From Amaurobius ferox (taxonomy: Eukaryota; Arthropoda; Arachnida; Araneae; Amaurobiidae): a stretch of 64,000 nucleotides of DNA. The stretch lies in NCBI GenBank assembly GCA_951213105.1, contig OX578138.1, positions 94,733,914 through 94,797,913 of the forward strand, in the 5' to 3' direction. Of the stretch, positions 1 to 11,239 are shown piece by piece. How positions within the stretch are numbered: the stretch's first letter is position 1; the number at the start of each line of letters is the position of its first letter. The notes beneath the pieces were generated by a model that worked only from the letters and a program-made list of their open reading frames with translations, did not search any database and was not told the DNA's origin. A program made the position numbers and the translations under genes.

Positions 1-689
1 CAAGTGGAATTACAACATTTATAAGCGAAAAAGAACAAGTTATGATTTCTATATCCGTAAGGTACTGGATAACTATACTGTCAAAAATACCGAATTGGAA
101 CTATAGCTAACTTAAAATGTGCAGAGTTAACTTAAAAGTACTTTAAACGCAATATTTGCATGTTTATACTGTTCTGTTTCCATTCGCATATTCGTTCAAC
201 GTTTTGAGACAGAACAATTTTTAATCATAATTTTAAAATAAAAGTGGTAAAAAATTGATAACCATTCCCTAGAGTTCTATTATATGCTTGTCGGTTGTAG
301 TTCCGCATTGATCAATAGATGGCGCACCCATAGCGGGTCGAGAAAATCTATTGAAAACACTATATAGCATTTACAACTGTGCTATAGAAGTGATAGACGC
401 ACAACTATTAATCAACGCAAAACTTCGAATCATATGCTAGAGTACAATAGTCTGATAGTATAAAATAAACTAGGCTTTATATATTTACTGAATTTAGTAA
501 TTGTAAACAACTTTGTTATGATTGATCAATTTATTCAAGATATATATTGATTACGAAAAGTAGTTGTAGTATTGTAGTATGATAATTGTAGTATTACATA
601 GTTGGATTATTTATAAAGTAACATATGGCATTTACAAATTCTATATATTATAGAGAAATTCATAGCTTTTCAAGCAATAAGTTTTCCTA
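1..689. other. AT-rich stretch, no gene seen
   Basis: There is no reading frame of useful length, no RNA gene motif and no repeat that I can match elsewhere in the window. The sequence is AT-rich with short A and T runs. Confidence 0.5.
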
Positions 690-1638
690 ACAAGAAAGAT
701 TTGACATGCATAAAGCACTGAATATGAAACACTTTCAAACTGAAATGCAATTTTATTTAAACAGCTCTAAAATACGATGCATTTAGGGGTGATATTTTTT
801 TTAATTACCACAGTACTACGATAATTTATTTTACTTGGAAACTTAAAACTTCACCAAAAAAGACAATGCTATAAGATCGCCTGCTTCTCTATGTAAAATC
901 AATGAATATTTCATTACTATCACTTAAATTCCAGACTCCAGAGTTGAATAACTTTGCTTGAAAAATATTTAGTTGTTATACAACTCATTTTACAGTCGCT
1001 TGATTTGTTTACATTCTACATACGTTAACATTAGCCATTGTTATAGAAATAATCAAAGTTTAGTGTAATCAAAAATATTGGAATTGCGTAGGCACAGAAT
1101 TTAGATGCACAGACAATATAAAACAAATAAAGCGGTTTTCGGACGGATGCAACACTAAATATAAATGTAAGAGTTCATTACAAAATAAAGATTTTCACTA
1201 AGCGAAAAAGAAAATGGATGCCATATTTTATTTTGCAATGAATCACGTGATATCTTCCTATAATATGGGTTGCTGTTGATGAGACCCAGACAGTCCAACC
1301 TACCAGCCTATAATATGGGTCTAATTATTGTTTCAATTTTTGTTTAAAAAACTACCTAATATATTTTGATGAATTTTTTTACACATTTTACGTAATAGTT
1401 TGAATATTTTCTAAAATTCTCAAAGCAATTTAGTAAAACACAAAGCTAATTTTCTGATATTATTCTTTTGCTTTCCCATATGTTCCACAGATCGTCTTAA
1501 CAACATTCTAAAATTAGATTTTGATAAATTCATTTTTATGGCAGTTATCTTGGGAACGGTCAGACAGACAGATAGACAGACAGACAGACAGGAGGAACAA
1601 AGTCATAAACACTTTACTGCTATGTTAAAAAGTGTAAA
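690..1638 (+). repeat. Family C interspersed repeat, copy C1
   Basis: It begins ACAAGAAAGAT and ends near a (GACA)n block followed by CATAAACACTTT and GTTAAAA. The same order of blocks recurs at 9501-10688 (+), 22088-23382 (-) and 23700-25004 (+). C1 is the shortest copy: it lacks the internal ~190-bp block that is single in C2 and doubled in C3 and C4. It holds a 36-bp SINE tail insertion at 1271-1306. No coding capacity is visible, so the class is unknown. Confidence 0.75.
1271..1306 (-). mobile_element. Severely 5'-truncated SINE tail with 14-bp target duplication
   Basis: Read on the minus strand, this is only the last 36 bp of the SINE found in full at 48448-48694 (the GGTCTGGGTCTCA-like tail). 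It is flanked by a perfect direct repeat CCTATAATATGGGT at 1257-1270 and 1307-1320. In family C copies without the insert the target occurs once (compare CTTCATATAATGG at 10283-10295). The flanking repeat is the hallmark of LINE-driven retroposition. Confidence 0.85.
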
Positions 1639-2088
1639 ATATTTACACATATTGGTTATTGAGAGAGCTACCATAATTGCATTGATAGTGGCTATTATAT
1701 TCCGTTATTAGACGGTTGTTCATAAAATATCCAATTCTAAGCATTTAATGTGGTATTTGCGGTACACATGTGCGCATTCAATCCTGTTAATTCAAATGGG
1801 TTTAGAGTAGTACTGATTATTTAGATGTGTAGCCTTAATAAGCAGGTTAAATCAGGTAATTTATCCGTTCGTCAAATCCTGTAATCGAAATGGCTGTATA
1901 ATATATTTATAGTGGACGAAATCAAGAACATTAACACATAAATAAAACAAGGGATATATTGCATACGTCAAATTTCCATTTATAGTGTATCTGTATATAA
2001 AATAAAATATGATGTGGGCAACACATGACATTATTTATATAATACAATGAATGTACTCCTTTTATTCAAAAACTAATATATAAATTCC

Positions 2089-2225
2089 AGGTACTGTGAT
2101 TTTAACGTTGAATTGTGCATTTGGCGATTTTTCCGGTTGGCAACATGCTATATAATTTCAAAGTACCCAACTAACTTACATTTCACAATACACTAAATTA
2201 AAAATTATCAATATTGATAGCATTC
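2089..2225 (+). repeat. Dispersed repeat D, copy 1
   Basis: This stretch, with blocks GGTACTGTG, TTTGGCG, GGCAACATG, CTTACATTTCACA and AATTATCAATAT, is matched in order at 10705-10845. Both copies lie 3' of a family C copy (450 bp after C1, about 17 bp after C2), so D may be an outer part of a larger C-containing unit. Confidence 0.55.
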
Positions 2226-2260
2226 TAATTAAACTAAATGGTTCATGTACTATTAAAAAA

Positions 2261-3382
2261 TCTGATGTGGGCAGCACATGACTTTCCTTATATAATGAAA
2301 TGAATTTACTACTTTTACAGTAGAAAAAAATTACATTATTCTTATAGTAAATACTTACATTCTTTCCTAGATAATGAATTTTCGTCAGATAATCATCATT
2401 TTTATTGATTTAGCGTCATTCCCCCCATATGCAAGATTTTAATTAATTTGGCAACATTTAAAAAAGTCGCCAAGTTAGAGACATTCCGCCAAATTCTTCG
2501 CCAAAATCTCACCAAGAATTGTGGACTGAAAAATAATTTATTCTTACAGCAGATAAATGACTATTGGCGTTCATATGCAAAATTAGTTCTCAAAGTATAT
2601 TTTCTCATGAATGGAACGAGTTAGATCCATGAGAATGATGCCAAGAAATTTATGGCATGATATTACATATGAACAGTAAACATGTTTTTCAACAGTTAAT
2701 GTTTTCTTTAATTTATGGGATTTTTTGATAAATTTATTTGAAAAATGGGCAATATCTCGAAAACGGTTCATGTTAGCGTTCAAAAGTTTTTCAATCGTTT
2801 TGTAAGGAAAAATTACATAAGAAATACCTATTTGCGTAAATTTGTTAATAGTTTTGATTTTTTGATGAATTTCCAAAATTTCAGTCGAAAATTTAGAGGG
2901 GTTCAGAACATTCGATTGTGTTTAAAAACAATAGACTTCCAGTATTCGTGGATTGTAATTTTTGTACCAAATTTCATTCGAATCGCTTAATTCGATCGCG
3001 AGTTATCGTCTCCACAGATTCACTGACACACACACACACATACTTTCACACGCACACACATACTTTCGCACACACACACACGCGCACGTACTTTCACTCA
3101 CGCACACACACACACACACTTTCACACACACACGCACTTTCACACACACACACACTTTCACACACACACACACTTTCACATATACACACACACACACACT
3201 TTCACACACACACTTTCACACACACACGCGCGCAAACACACACACACACATACATCACCTCAAAAATGTTCGATTCGTGATCAGGGATACCTAAAACGTG
3301 CTTTCCCGTCGAAAACTCGAATTCGAATTTTTCGACCCCGTCACAATACGTACCTTATACATTGTTGTATATAACGAAAGTA
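2261..3382 (+). mobile_element. Family A element A1 (DINE/Helentron-like, non-autonomous)
   Basis: Complete copy. It opens TCTGATGTGGGCAGCACATG, then ACTTTCCTTATATAATG about 20 nt in. It has the CGCCA-rich middle (near 2465-2510), a long (CA)n/(TTTCACA)n block at about 3025-3255, the GTCGAAAACTCGA block at 3308-3320 and a decayed 3' hairpin ending near CGAAAGTA. No protein is encoded: the frames over the microsatellite read only Thr/His or Val/Cys. The DINE/Helentron placement is inferred from structure only. Confidence 0.7.
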
Positions 3383-3646
3383 AAAAATAATTAAGAAAAC
3401 TAATTTTTCATGATCTTGATTGTTAGAATTTTATAGAATATGCTAAATGTATGAGTTAAAATAATTGTTTTAATTTTAAATCATAATCGTTGTACAATCA
3501 GTTAAAACTATATACACAACTATATACAATTATATATATAGTACAGTAAGCTAAAATCTTTATTTAATTATTAATGCGGCACAGATTAGGTTCCTTACAT
3601 TATTATAAAATTCCGCTACAGCGAAATCGATCCAATTGCACTGTAT

Positions 3647-3689
<43 letters not shown>

Positions 3690-3998
3690 ATACATATATA
3701 TAACCTTCTACAATGATCATTAGATATTCTGCAATGTGAACGAATACCTTTGTCCCTATTTATTTATATATTCTCAATTTCAAAATTTTCCAGACGAATT
3801 CATGAAACACTCTACCTCTCCAATTCGTTACAAATTTATCTGATCAAAATTTCACTAGCCGCAAAGCACACATAAAAAGACTCGGAGTGCCTGTTCAAGA
3901 AAAGATAAAAAACTATTTCACTTCCGTCGTTGCTGTAGGCTGTTTGTAAACTCATACTTGTGACGAGCCATAGTCACTTACCTTGAGTTACCGACACT

Positions 3999-4030
<32 letters not shown>

Positions 4031-4536
4031 TGAAAAACGAAGCATTCTATCTATTTTAAAGCTGTTTATTGCCGTGAGATTATTTTTGCTTCTGACTCTG
4101 CTCCTTTGCTCTACCTGGAGGATGTGAAATTTAATTGACAGTGGAAGAGAAAGACTTGCATTTATTTTAAAGGAGCCAAAATTTCGATTCTAACCGTTAA
4201 AATTATTTTTCACATTGCAAAAGCCAAAACGTATAAAATCGATAAACGTATAAAACGTATAAAACCCAACGTATAAAATCGATCAGATTAAATATGAATT
4301 TATTAATGAATCGCATCTTTTCGCAATATTTCCTTCGACGCCTTTGAAAATACTTCCAGTTAACAAATGAAAACTTGAAATTGAAAATCAGTACGTGGTG
4401 AATGTCATTTTTTGGCCACAGCAGATTTTCACGTTAAATTTTTAAAAAATGCTGTTTATTTCAAAGCAGAAAAATCTAGCGTATTTTAAATGATAGCAAG
4501 TGCTGTTAAATAAAGAATTGAATTGCACACCATTTT
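3383..4536. other. Non-coding stretch with two microsatellites
   Basis: It contains an (AC)n to (AT)n compound microsatellite at 3645-3690, an (AG)n run at 3999-4030, and short ACGTATAAAA repeats near 4228-4282. Nothing else is recognised. Confidence 0.6.
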
Positions 4537-4612
4537 GTGGACTTCCCGGCCGTCCAAACAGTTACCTTACACCTTTCTGGTAGGTCGAACGGTTTGGGTC
4601 TCAACAACAACA
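4537..4612 (+). mobile_element. 5'-truncated SINE with 10-bp target duplication
   Basis: This is the 3' part of the 5S-derived SINE: GACTTCCCGGCCGTCC, then ACCTTACACCTTTCTGGTAG, GGTTTGGGTCTCA and an (AAC)n tail. The flanks carry a perfect direct repeat ACACCATTTT at 4527-4536 and 4613-4622. The 5S-like head is absent, as expected from incomplete reverse transcription starting at the tail. Confidence 0.85.
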
Positions 4613-5324
4613 ACACCATTTTATTGCCGTGTTTAAACTAATTATATTTGTTTCCTAGATTTAAAAATAATGATCGTCAAAATTAATGTTAAAAGACACC
4701 AGTTTCAGAACCTTCCACTAATACTTATTTCCTTTAAAATCAAAATACGTCTAAAGTTCACCCATTGAAATAATAGCACCAAATTCCATGTGGATGGCTC
4801 GATATGGCCAGACAATATATTGTCAAGACTCACATATACATGTATCTTTAAGACAGTGTATGATATTGCTATTAATATCTAACATGAAATGTTATAATTT
4901 AAAAGTCTGATGACAAAGTTGGTGACCTTAATCGCGCAATTGGCATAATATCGCCAAATTGGAGACTTTTTGATAATTCTAGAAACTTCTCGTTATTTGG
5001 AAATTGGTTTAGAACTTTTCCAGTTACGTTCTTTTCTCGAACTTTCCACAGCTGTTCACCGTTCAGTTGGTGAATTTGTGTGATATAAGTCAACATGAAT
5101 TGTAAATACATCAGTAACTTGCGAATATATTCTTGTGCTGTGTGAATTATTAGATCCTTCAAGTGCTGTCTATTGCATCTTTCAGATTTTGTGACGTTGG
5201 CAGATAGTTAGATGGTTATAAGCTGTACATTGTCTCTGGTTACTCCTATTTGTGGTTTAATAAAGCGTCAGTAATCCGGAAATTTTGGAATAGCCCATCA
5301 ATCTTTCAAATACGACATCATCAC
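4613..5324. other. No gene seen
   Basis: AT-rich sequence. An open frame on the minus strand near 4899-5162 has no recognisable motif and no splice or start context that I trust. Confidence 0.4.
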
Positions 5325-6110
5325 GTAACGATATATCACAGAAATATAAATGCAAGGATGTGGAAAATGTATAAATAAAATTCGATATATTATTTTTTAC
5401 CCCGTCATAACATTTTCACTTTACATATATAAAATATTATAGAAAAAGTGTAAGTTTCAAATCCGCAACTGAAAATCCAGAAGTTTTAGGGAAAAAATAT
5501 TAAAATATTTGTTTTGAACCAGAAGTAATTGCAAACAGATTTCAACAGAATTTACTTCTGAATTTATTAAACCATTTGCGCGTACATTAATAAGCAAATT
5601 CTTATACATTGTAAAACTTCCGCATATTAATATGACACTTAATTTCACGCGTTCGAATTTAACTCCCTAGGAAAGAAATAACCTTTTTTTTTCTAGCTTC
5701 TCTATCACCTAACATCACCTAACGATACACCTAACGATATAACAAAGAAATATAGATACAAGGATGTGGAAAATGTATAAATAAAATTCGATATATTATT
5801 TTTTATCCGGTCATAACAATTTCATTTTACATATACAAAATATTATAGAAAAGGTGTAAGTTTCAAATCCGCAACTGAAAATCCAGAAGTTTTAGGGAAA
5901 AAATATTAACATTTGTATTTTGAACCAAAAGTAATTGCAAACAGATTTCAACAGAATTTACTTCTGAATTTATTCAACCATTTGCGCGTACATTAATAAG
6001 CAAATTTTTATATATTGTAAAACTTCCGCATATTAATATGACACTTAATTTCACGCATTCGAATTTAACTCCCTAGGAAAGAAATGACATTTTTTTTATC
6101 TTCTCCATAT
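5325..6110 (+). repeat. 406-bp direct tandem duplication
   Basis: Two nearly identical copies lie head to tail (about 5325-5711 and 5731-6110), offset by exactly 406 bp at the shared block ATCCGCAACTGAAAATCCAG (5461 and 5867). Differences are scattered substitutions and small indels. Copy 1 ends with a pyrimidine run plus CTAG, like a 3' splice site. The matching place in copy 2 has lost the CTAG. Confidence 0.85.
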
Positions 6111-6114
6111 CGCC

Positions 6115-6456
6115 ATGTCTTGGAAAATCAATCTATTGGAATCTCAAATGGATACTGTGTTTCTGACATTTTTTGAGACCATTAGGATAAAAATGATTCT
6201 AAAATCAATTACTTCTGCTCAGACTTCTAAAGATGCATTTATTACACGAACCTATGAACTGGAAATTTCATTACCTGCAGATGTTGTTGAAGAAGTTTAT
6301 AAGCGGAAAAGTTTAAGTAACACAAATGTGAATTGTATAAACATTTCTAATGTCAGGGGATATATTTTCATGTGGAAGAACAAAAACTTTACAATTTTGC
6401 CTTTCTGGTTGGCCAAAGCGTTGTTTCACAGAAATGTTTCTAAAGCGGCATCATAG
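6115..6456 (+). CDS. Unrecognised 113-codon open frame, possible decayed exon
   Basis: The frame starts ATGTCTTGG just after a T-rich tract and stops 8 nt before family A element A2. Its codon composition is less AT-biased than nearby random frames, with a mixed, plausible-looking protein (Trp, Cys and charged residues, and motifs such as ADVVEEVYKRK). I recognise no domain. It is preceded by a pyrimidine run that in the upstream tandem copy still ends in CTAG, so it may be a 3' exon whose acceptor has decayed. A chance open frame is equally possible. Confidence 0.25.
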   Translation: MSWKINLLESQMDTVFLTFFETIRIKMILKSITSAQTSKDAFITRTYELEISLPADVVEEVYKRKSLSNTNVNCINISNVRGYIFMWKNKNFTILPFWLAKALFHRNVSKAAS

Positions 6457-6463
6457 TAAAAAA

Positions 6464-7213
6464 TCTGATGTGGGCAACACATGCCTTTCCTTATATAATG
6501 TAATGAATGTACTACTTTTACATTTAAAAAAACAGGCTTTTCTTATAGTAGATACTTATTCTTTTCAAGATATCGAATTGTCTACAATTAGTCATCATTT
6601 TCATTGATTTAGCGTCATTTTTATCCATTTGGCGAGATTTCCGTTAATTTGACAACATTTCAAAAAGTCGCCAGGTTGGCGACTTTCCGCCAAATTCGTC
6701 GCCAAAATCTCGCAAGCGTTGTGGACGAAAAATTAAGTTATTCTCACGGCAGATAATTGCCTATTGGCGCTCAAATACAAAAGTATTACTCAAAGTATCT
6801 TTTTTCATGAATGGAACGAGCCAGATCCACGAGAATGATGTGAACCAATTTATCGCATGGAATAACATATGAAAAGTGAACATGTGTCTCAATAGGAAAC
6901 ACTTTTTTTTATTTTATAACTTTTTTATCATTTATTTAAAAATGTGCAATATCTCGAGAACGGCTCCGGTTAGTGTTCTAAAATTTATGTCAATCGCTTT
7001 CTCATGAAACATTACATAAGTAATGTCTATTTGCGTAACTTTATTAGCGGCTTTGATTTTTTCAAAATTTCAATCGAAAATTTAGGATGGTTCTGAACAT
7101 TCGATTGCGTATAAAAACAATAGGCTTCCAGTGTTTATAGATTGTGATTTTTGTACCAAATTTCGTTCGAATCGGTCTATTCGTTCATTAGTTATCGTCT
7201 CCACAGTCTCACT

Positions 7214-7272
<59 letters not shown>

Positions 7273-7351
7273 AGACAGACTCGAAACTCGAATTCGAATT
7301 TTCGACCCCGTCACAATACTTTCCTTATACATTATGTAAATAAGGAAAGTA
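6464..7351 (+). mobile_element. Family A element A2
   Basis: Complete copy starting TCTGATGTGGGCAACACATG. It has the GTCGCCA-type dyad region near 6667-6683, a pure (CA)n block at 7214-7272 and a 3' terminal hairpin CTTTCCTTATACATTATG followed by TAAATAAGGAAAGTA. Part of the usual block between the (CA)n run and the hairpin is deleted, because CAGACAGACTCGAAACTCGA joins directly. Confidence 0.8.
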
Positions 7352-7694
7352 AAATGGGTTTTGAGGCATTGCAGTATATTTTTTACAATTTTGCAATTAT
7401 GAAATTAATTTTCTAATTAATAGAGTACTATCTAGCCACACGATATTAGTTGTTTAAATTCTGTCTTATACATTATGTCTTTAGATTGGATGACTGAGGC
7501 CAAATTTGAAAATTATCTTTAAAAAAAACTTTACAATTTATTATGGATGCCCGCAGTCGTTCTGCTCTATAAGTAATTTCAAAAACAGGTTTATTAACAA
7601 GGTTATTCATCGGAATTGAGTGCATTCATTTATAAAAATTAAAAATGATAGACGTTGGAATCCGTGACAAAGTTTGTAACACTAATTTAAAAAA

Positions 7695-8624
7695 TCTGAT
7701 ATGGGCAACACATGCCTTTCCTTATATAATTCAATGAATTTACTATTTTTACAATAAAAAAGTATGTTTTTCTTATAGTAGCTATTTATATTCTTTCCAA
7801 GATATTGAATTTTCGTCAATTACTCGTCATTTTCACCGATTTAGTGTCATTTTAATCCATTTGGCGAGATTTCCGTTAATTTGGCAACATTTAAAAAGAT
7901 TGCCAAGTTGGCGACATTCCGACAAATTCGACGCCAAAATCTCGTCAAGCGATATGAAAGGAGAAATAAGTTATTCTTATAGCAGATAAATAACGATTGG
8001 CGTTCAAATACAAAATTATTACTCAAAGTATCTTTTTCCATGAATGGAACGAGCTAGATCCACGAGAATGATGTCACCCAATTTATTGCATGATATTACA
8101 TATGAAAGTGAATTTTGTTTCTCAACAGTTAATATATTTTTTTTTAATTATGGGATTTTTTAATAAATTTATTTTAAAAATGTGTAATATCTCGAGAACG
8201 GTTCATGCTAGAGTTCTAAAGTTTATGTCAATCGTTTTCTAAAGAAAAATTACATTAAAAATGTCTATTTGCTTAACTTTATTAAAGGTTTTGATTTTTT
8301 GATGATTTTTTCAATATTTCTCTCGACAATTTAGAGGTGTTCTGAACATTCTATTACGTTTAAAACAATAGGCTTCCAGTATTCACGGATTGTGATTTTT
8401 GTACCAAATTTTATTCGAATCGGTCCATTTGTTCGTCAGTTATCGTCTCCACAATCTCACTGACACACACACACACACACACACAGAGAGAGACATCACC
8501 TCAAAAATGTTTGATTCGTGATCAGAGATGCTTGAAACGTGCTTGCCCGTCGAAAACTCGAATGCGAATTTTTGACCCCGTCATAATACTGTCCTTATAT
8601 ATTATGTATAGTATAAGGAAAGTA
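7695..8624 (+). mobile_element. Family A element A3
   Basis: Complete copy: TCTGATATGGGCAACACATG start, CGCCA-rich middle, (CA)n at 8461-8484, ATCACCTCAAAAATG and GTCGAAAACTCGA blocks, and a 3' hairpin GTCCTTATATATTATG ... TATAAGGAAAGTA. The 343 bp between A2 and A3 hold nothing I recognise. Confidence 0.8.
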
Positions 8625-8669
8625 ATAAAATTACATCTTAACTCGTGCAATAAATAATTACAGAAGAGA

Positions 8670-9193
8670 TTTTTCGATAGTGGCAACACTTAAAACATTC
8701 GGCAACATTTTGAAATGTTGATAATTTGGTGATATTTCGCCAAATTTTTCGCCAAGGTCAACCTGTTTAAGAATACTTGCTACTCATCTCAATTTTTTGT
8801 AATTAAACTAATTTTAAATTTCTAATTTAACATGGGTGCGAAATTATTATCTGTTTAAAATAATTATAACTCCCAATTTTTAATAATTTTTTTCAATAGT
8901 TCATTCAAAACTTAAATGGGTATTTTGAGCACACCATCGTGTTTAACATCAATACAGTTCCAGTATTCACTGATTGTATTAAATGTACCAACATTTTTCG
9001 AATCGCTGCATTCGTTGTTCAGATACCGTTTTCACAAACTCACGAACAAACACACACACACGCACATATTTTTGACATCACATCAAAAACGTTCGATTCT
9101 CGTTAAAGGATGCTTCCGTAGAAAACTCGATTTTGAATTTTCGAGTCCATAGCGATATTTTTCCTATACATTATAACATGCATATAGGGAAAA
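8670..9193 (+). mobile_element. Family A fragment A4, strongly diverged
   Basis: It carries the GGCAACA and CGCCAA blocks (8682-8760), TTCCAGTATTCAC, a short (AC)n run, CATCAAAAACGTTCGATTC, GAAAACTCGATTTTGAATTT and a 3' hairpin-like end with TTTTCCTATACATTATAAC then GCATATAGGGAAAAG. The 5' end is missing. Confidence 0.6.
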
Positions 9194-9436
9194 GAAAAAA
9201 CATAATTAAAGTGGTTTCACAAAACAGAAATTTTACCACAATCAGATATATGATGGATGAAAAATTAGAAGTAAAGAAATAAATATAGAAGCCTATTAGA
9301 AATGTAGAAATTAAGAAAATCACTGTAGTAGATCAACGTATATAACAAGCCATTATGAATTCCCTATTCAAGTCACCAGTGAGAAATAAGTTATTTATAT
9401 ATTTTTTATGATCAGCGATCAATTACCAGTATAAAA

Positions 9437-9500
9437 TCAGATGTAGACAGCACATGACTTTCCCTATATAATGCAATGAATTTACTTCTTTCACCTAGAA
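9437..9500 (+). mobile_element. Family A 5' fragment A5, cut off by family C copy
   Basis: Only the first ~64 bp of family A (TCAGATGTAGACAGCACATG, ACTTTCCCTATATAATGC) are present before family C begins at 9501. The A remainder does not obviously resume after C2. Confidence 0.65.
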
Positions 9501-10688
9501 ACAAGAAAGATCAATCATGCATAAGACATTGATTATGAAACACTTTCCAACTACAATGCAATTTTATTTACACATCTTTAAAATGCGATACATTCAGCGA
9601 TAATATTTTTAAAATTATCAGAATACTACAATAAATTATTATATTTGAAAACTTCATCGAAAAAATGAACTTTATTCAAATGACGTCATTGAAATATAAA
9701 TTGCCTGGCTCTCTATGAAAAAGCAGTAAAAATTTCATCCCTAAACATGTCTTCTATTCATTTCATTCATCACAATACTACAATAATTTATTTTACTTAA
9801 AAACTTAAAACCATGGAGGTAAAAGTAATTTAACTCTGTGCTTAAATATTCACCGAAAAAGTCGTCTGTTTTCTATGTAAAATCAATGAATGTTTCATTC
9901 ATAGCAACTGCATTAATGACTCCAGAGCTAAATAATTTTGCGTTACAGAAATTCTGGAATTCTTAAACAACTCATCTTACAGCTTGATGTGTTTACGATC
10001 TCTATATAAGTGAAAATTAGGCTTCGTTGAAGAAATAATCAAAGTTTGATGATCATTTAAACTCAAATATATTGAAATTGCGTTGTTTCAGAACATTGAT
10101 GCACAGAAGTTAAGCAAAAATAAAGCGGTTTTAGGACGGGCACAATACCGAATATAAATTAAAAAGACCTTTAAAAATCACGATTTTGACACAAGATGAA
10201 TGCCATATTTCATTTTGAAGTGGGTCACGTGATTTCTTCATACAATGATCACGTGATTTCTTCATACAATGATCACGTGATATCTTCATATAATGGATGT
10301 AATTAATATTTTTATTTTTATTTGTGTTTAAAAAACTACTGAATATACTTTTCTGAAATGTTTTTTCTATATTTTATATGACAATTTAAATATTTTCTAA
10401 AACTTTCGAAGCAATTTGAATATTCCAATTTTGCTTAAAAAATGTTTGAAAAATTAGGTCTCATAGGGTTCAATGTATTTCATTTTTACAACCCGGTTTC
10501 AATCCAAAACTAATTGGGTGATATCATTCATTTATATTCAAGTTGGTCCCACAGACTGTCTGAACAACATACTAAAATTTCATTTTGATAAAAGTTATTT
10601 TTATGGCAGTTATTGTGCTCACGGACAGACAGACAGAATGAATGAACAAAGTTATAAACACTTTTCAACTGTGTTGTAAAGTGTTAAA
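9501..10688 (+). repeat. Family C interspersed repeat, copy C2
   Basis: It starts ACAAGAAAGATCAATCATGC and ends at TTGTAAAGTGTTAAAA after a (GACA)n block at 10622-10636. Compared with C1 it carries one copy of an internal block (ATGCGATACATTC ... CAAATGACGTCATTG). It also contains a 24-bp triplication around CACGTG at 10225-10280. Confidence 0.75.
10225..10295 (+). repeat. 24-bp tandem repeat carrying the palindrome TCACGTGA
   Basis: TCACGTGA occurs at 10225, 10249 and 10273, exactly 24 bp apart, each followed by a TTCATA(C/T)AATG block. TCACGTGA is a perfect palindrome and contains the E-box core CACGTG. The other C copies have one or two degenerate versions (C1 has AATCACGTGATATC at 1241-1254). 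Confidence 0.85.
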
Positions 10689-10704
10689 AACGATGTATAA
10701 GATC

Positions 10705-10845
10705 AACGGTACAGTGTTTTGAACGTTGGATTGTATATTTGGCGCTATTTCGATTGACAACCTGTAAAACTACTTCGTACCCTATAAACTTATATTTCAC
10801 ATAACTCTAAATTAACAATTATCAATATGGGTAGCAGCCTCAATA
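10705..10845 (+). repeat. Dispersed repeat D, copy 2
   Basis: This is the partner of 2089-2225, with the same order of blocks (GGTACAGTG, TTTGGCGCTATTTC, CTTATATTTCACA, AACAATTATCAATAT). It follows directly after family C copy C2. Confidence 0.5.
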
Positions 10846-11239
10846 AGATATACCGTCCATATATTAAAGTATTGTAATAATAAATTCATCAATTAGGAGT
10901 AATTTTAGTGAACTTGGCGTAATTTATGTAATTCTGATGATATTTTCGCCAATCTGGGGATAAATATCGCCAAGTTGGAGATAATTCGCTAGATAATCGA
11001 AGTTTTTCATATGTATCTCCAAGTGTTACAAAAAAACGAAGAGAGAGGAGCATTTCTTATATACTAGACGGTATACCCGTCCTACGACGGAATTAAAATT
11101 TTGCAAAATATTATCTCCTATGCGTATTTTTCATCAATTTGGCGCTATTTGAGCTAATTTTGCAAAATTTATAAGCCGCCAAGTTGTTATTCCGCCATAA
11201 TTAGTTTCCAAAATTTCACCAAGTGTTATGGAAACCAGA

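Noticed and set aside
2918..3294. Long open frames rich in Thr/His or Val/Cys (also near 7131, 26536, 28003, 43218 and 50019)
   Set aside because: They are (CA)n or (TG)n microsatellites of family A and B elements read in frame. Such simple repeats have no stop codons in several frames.
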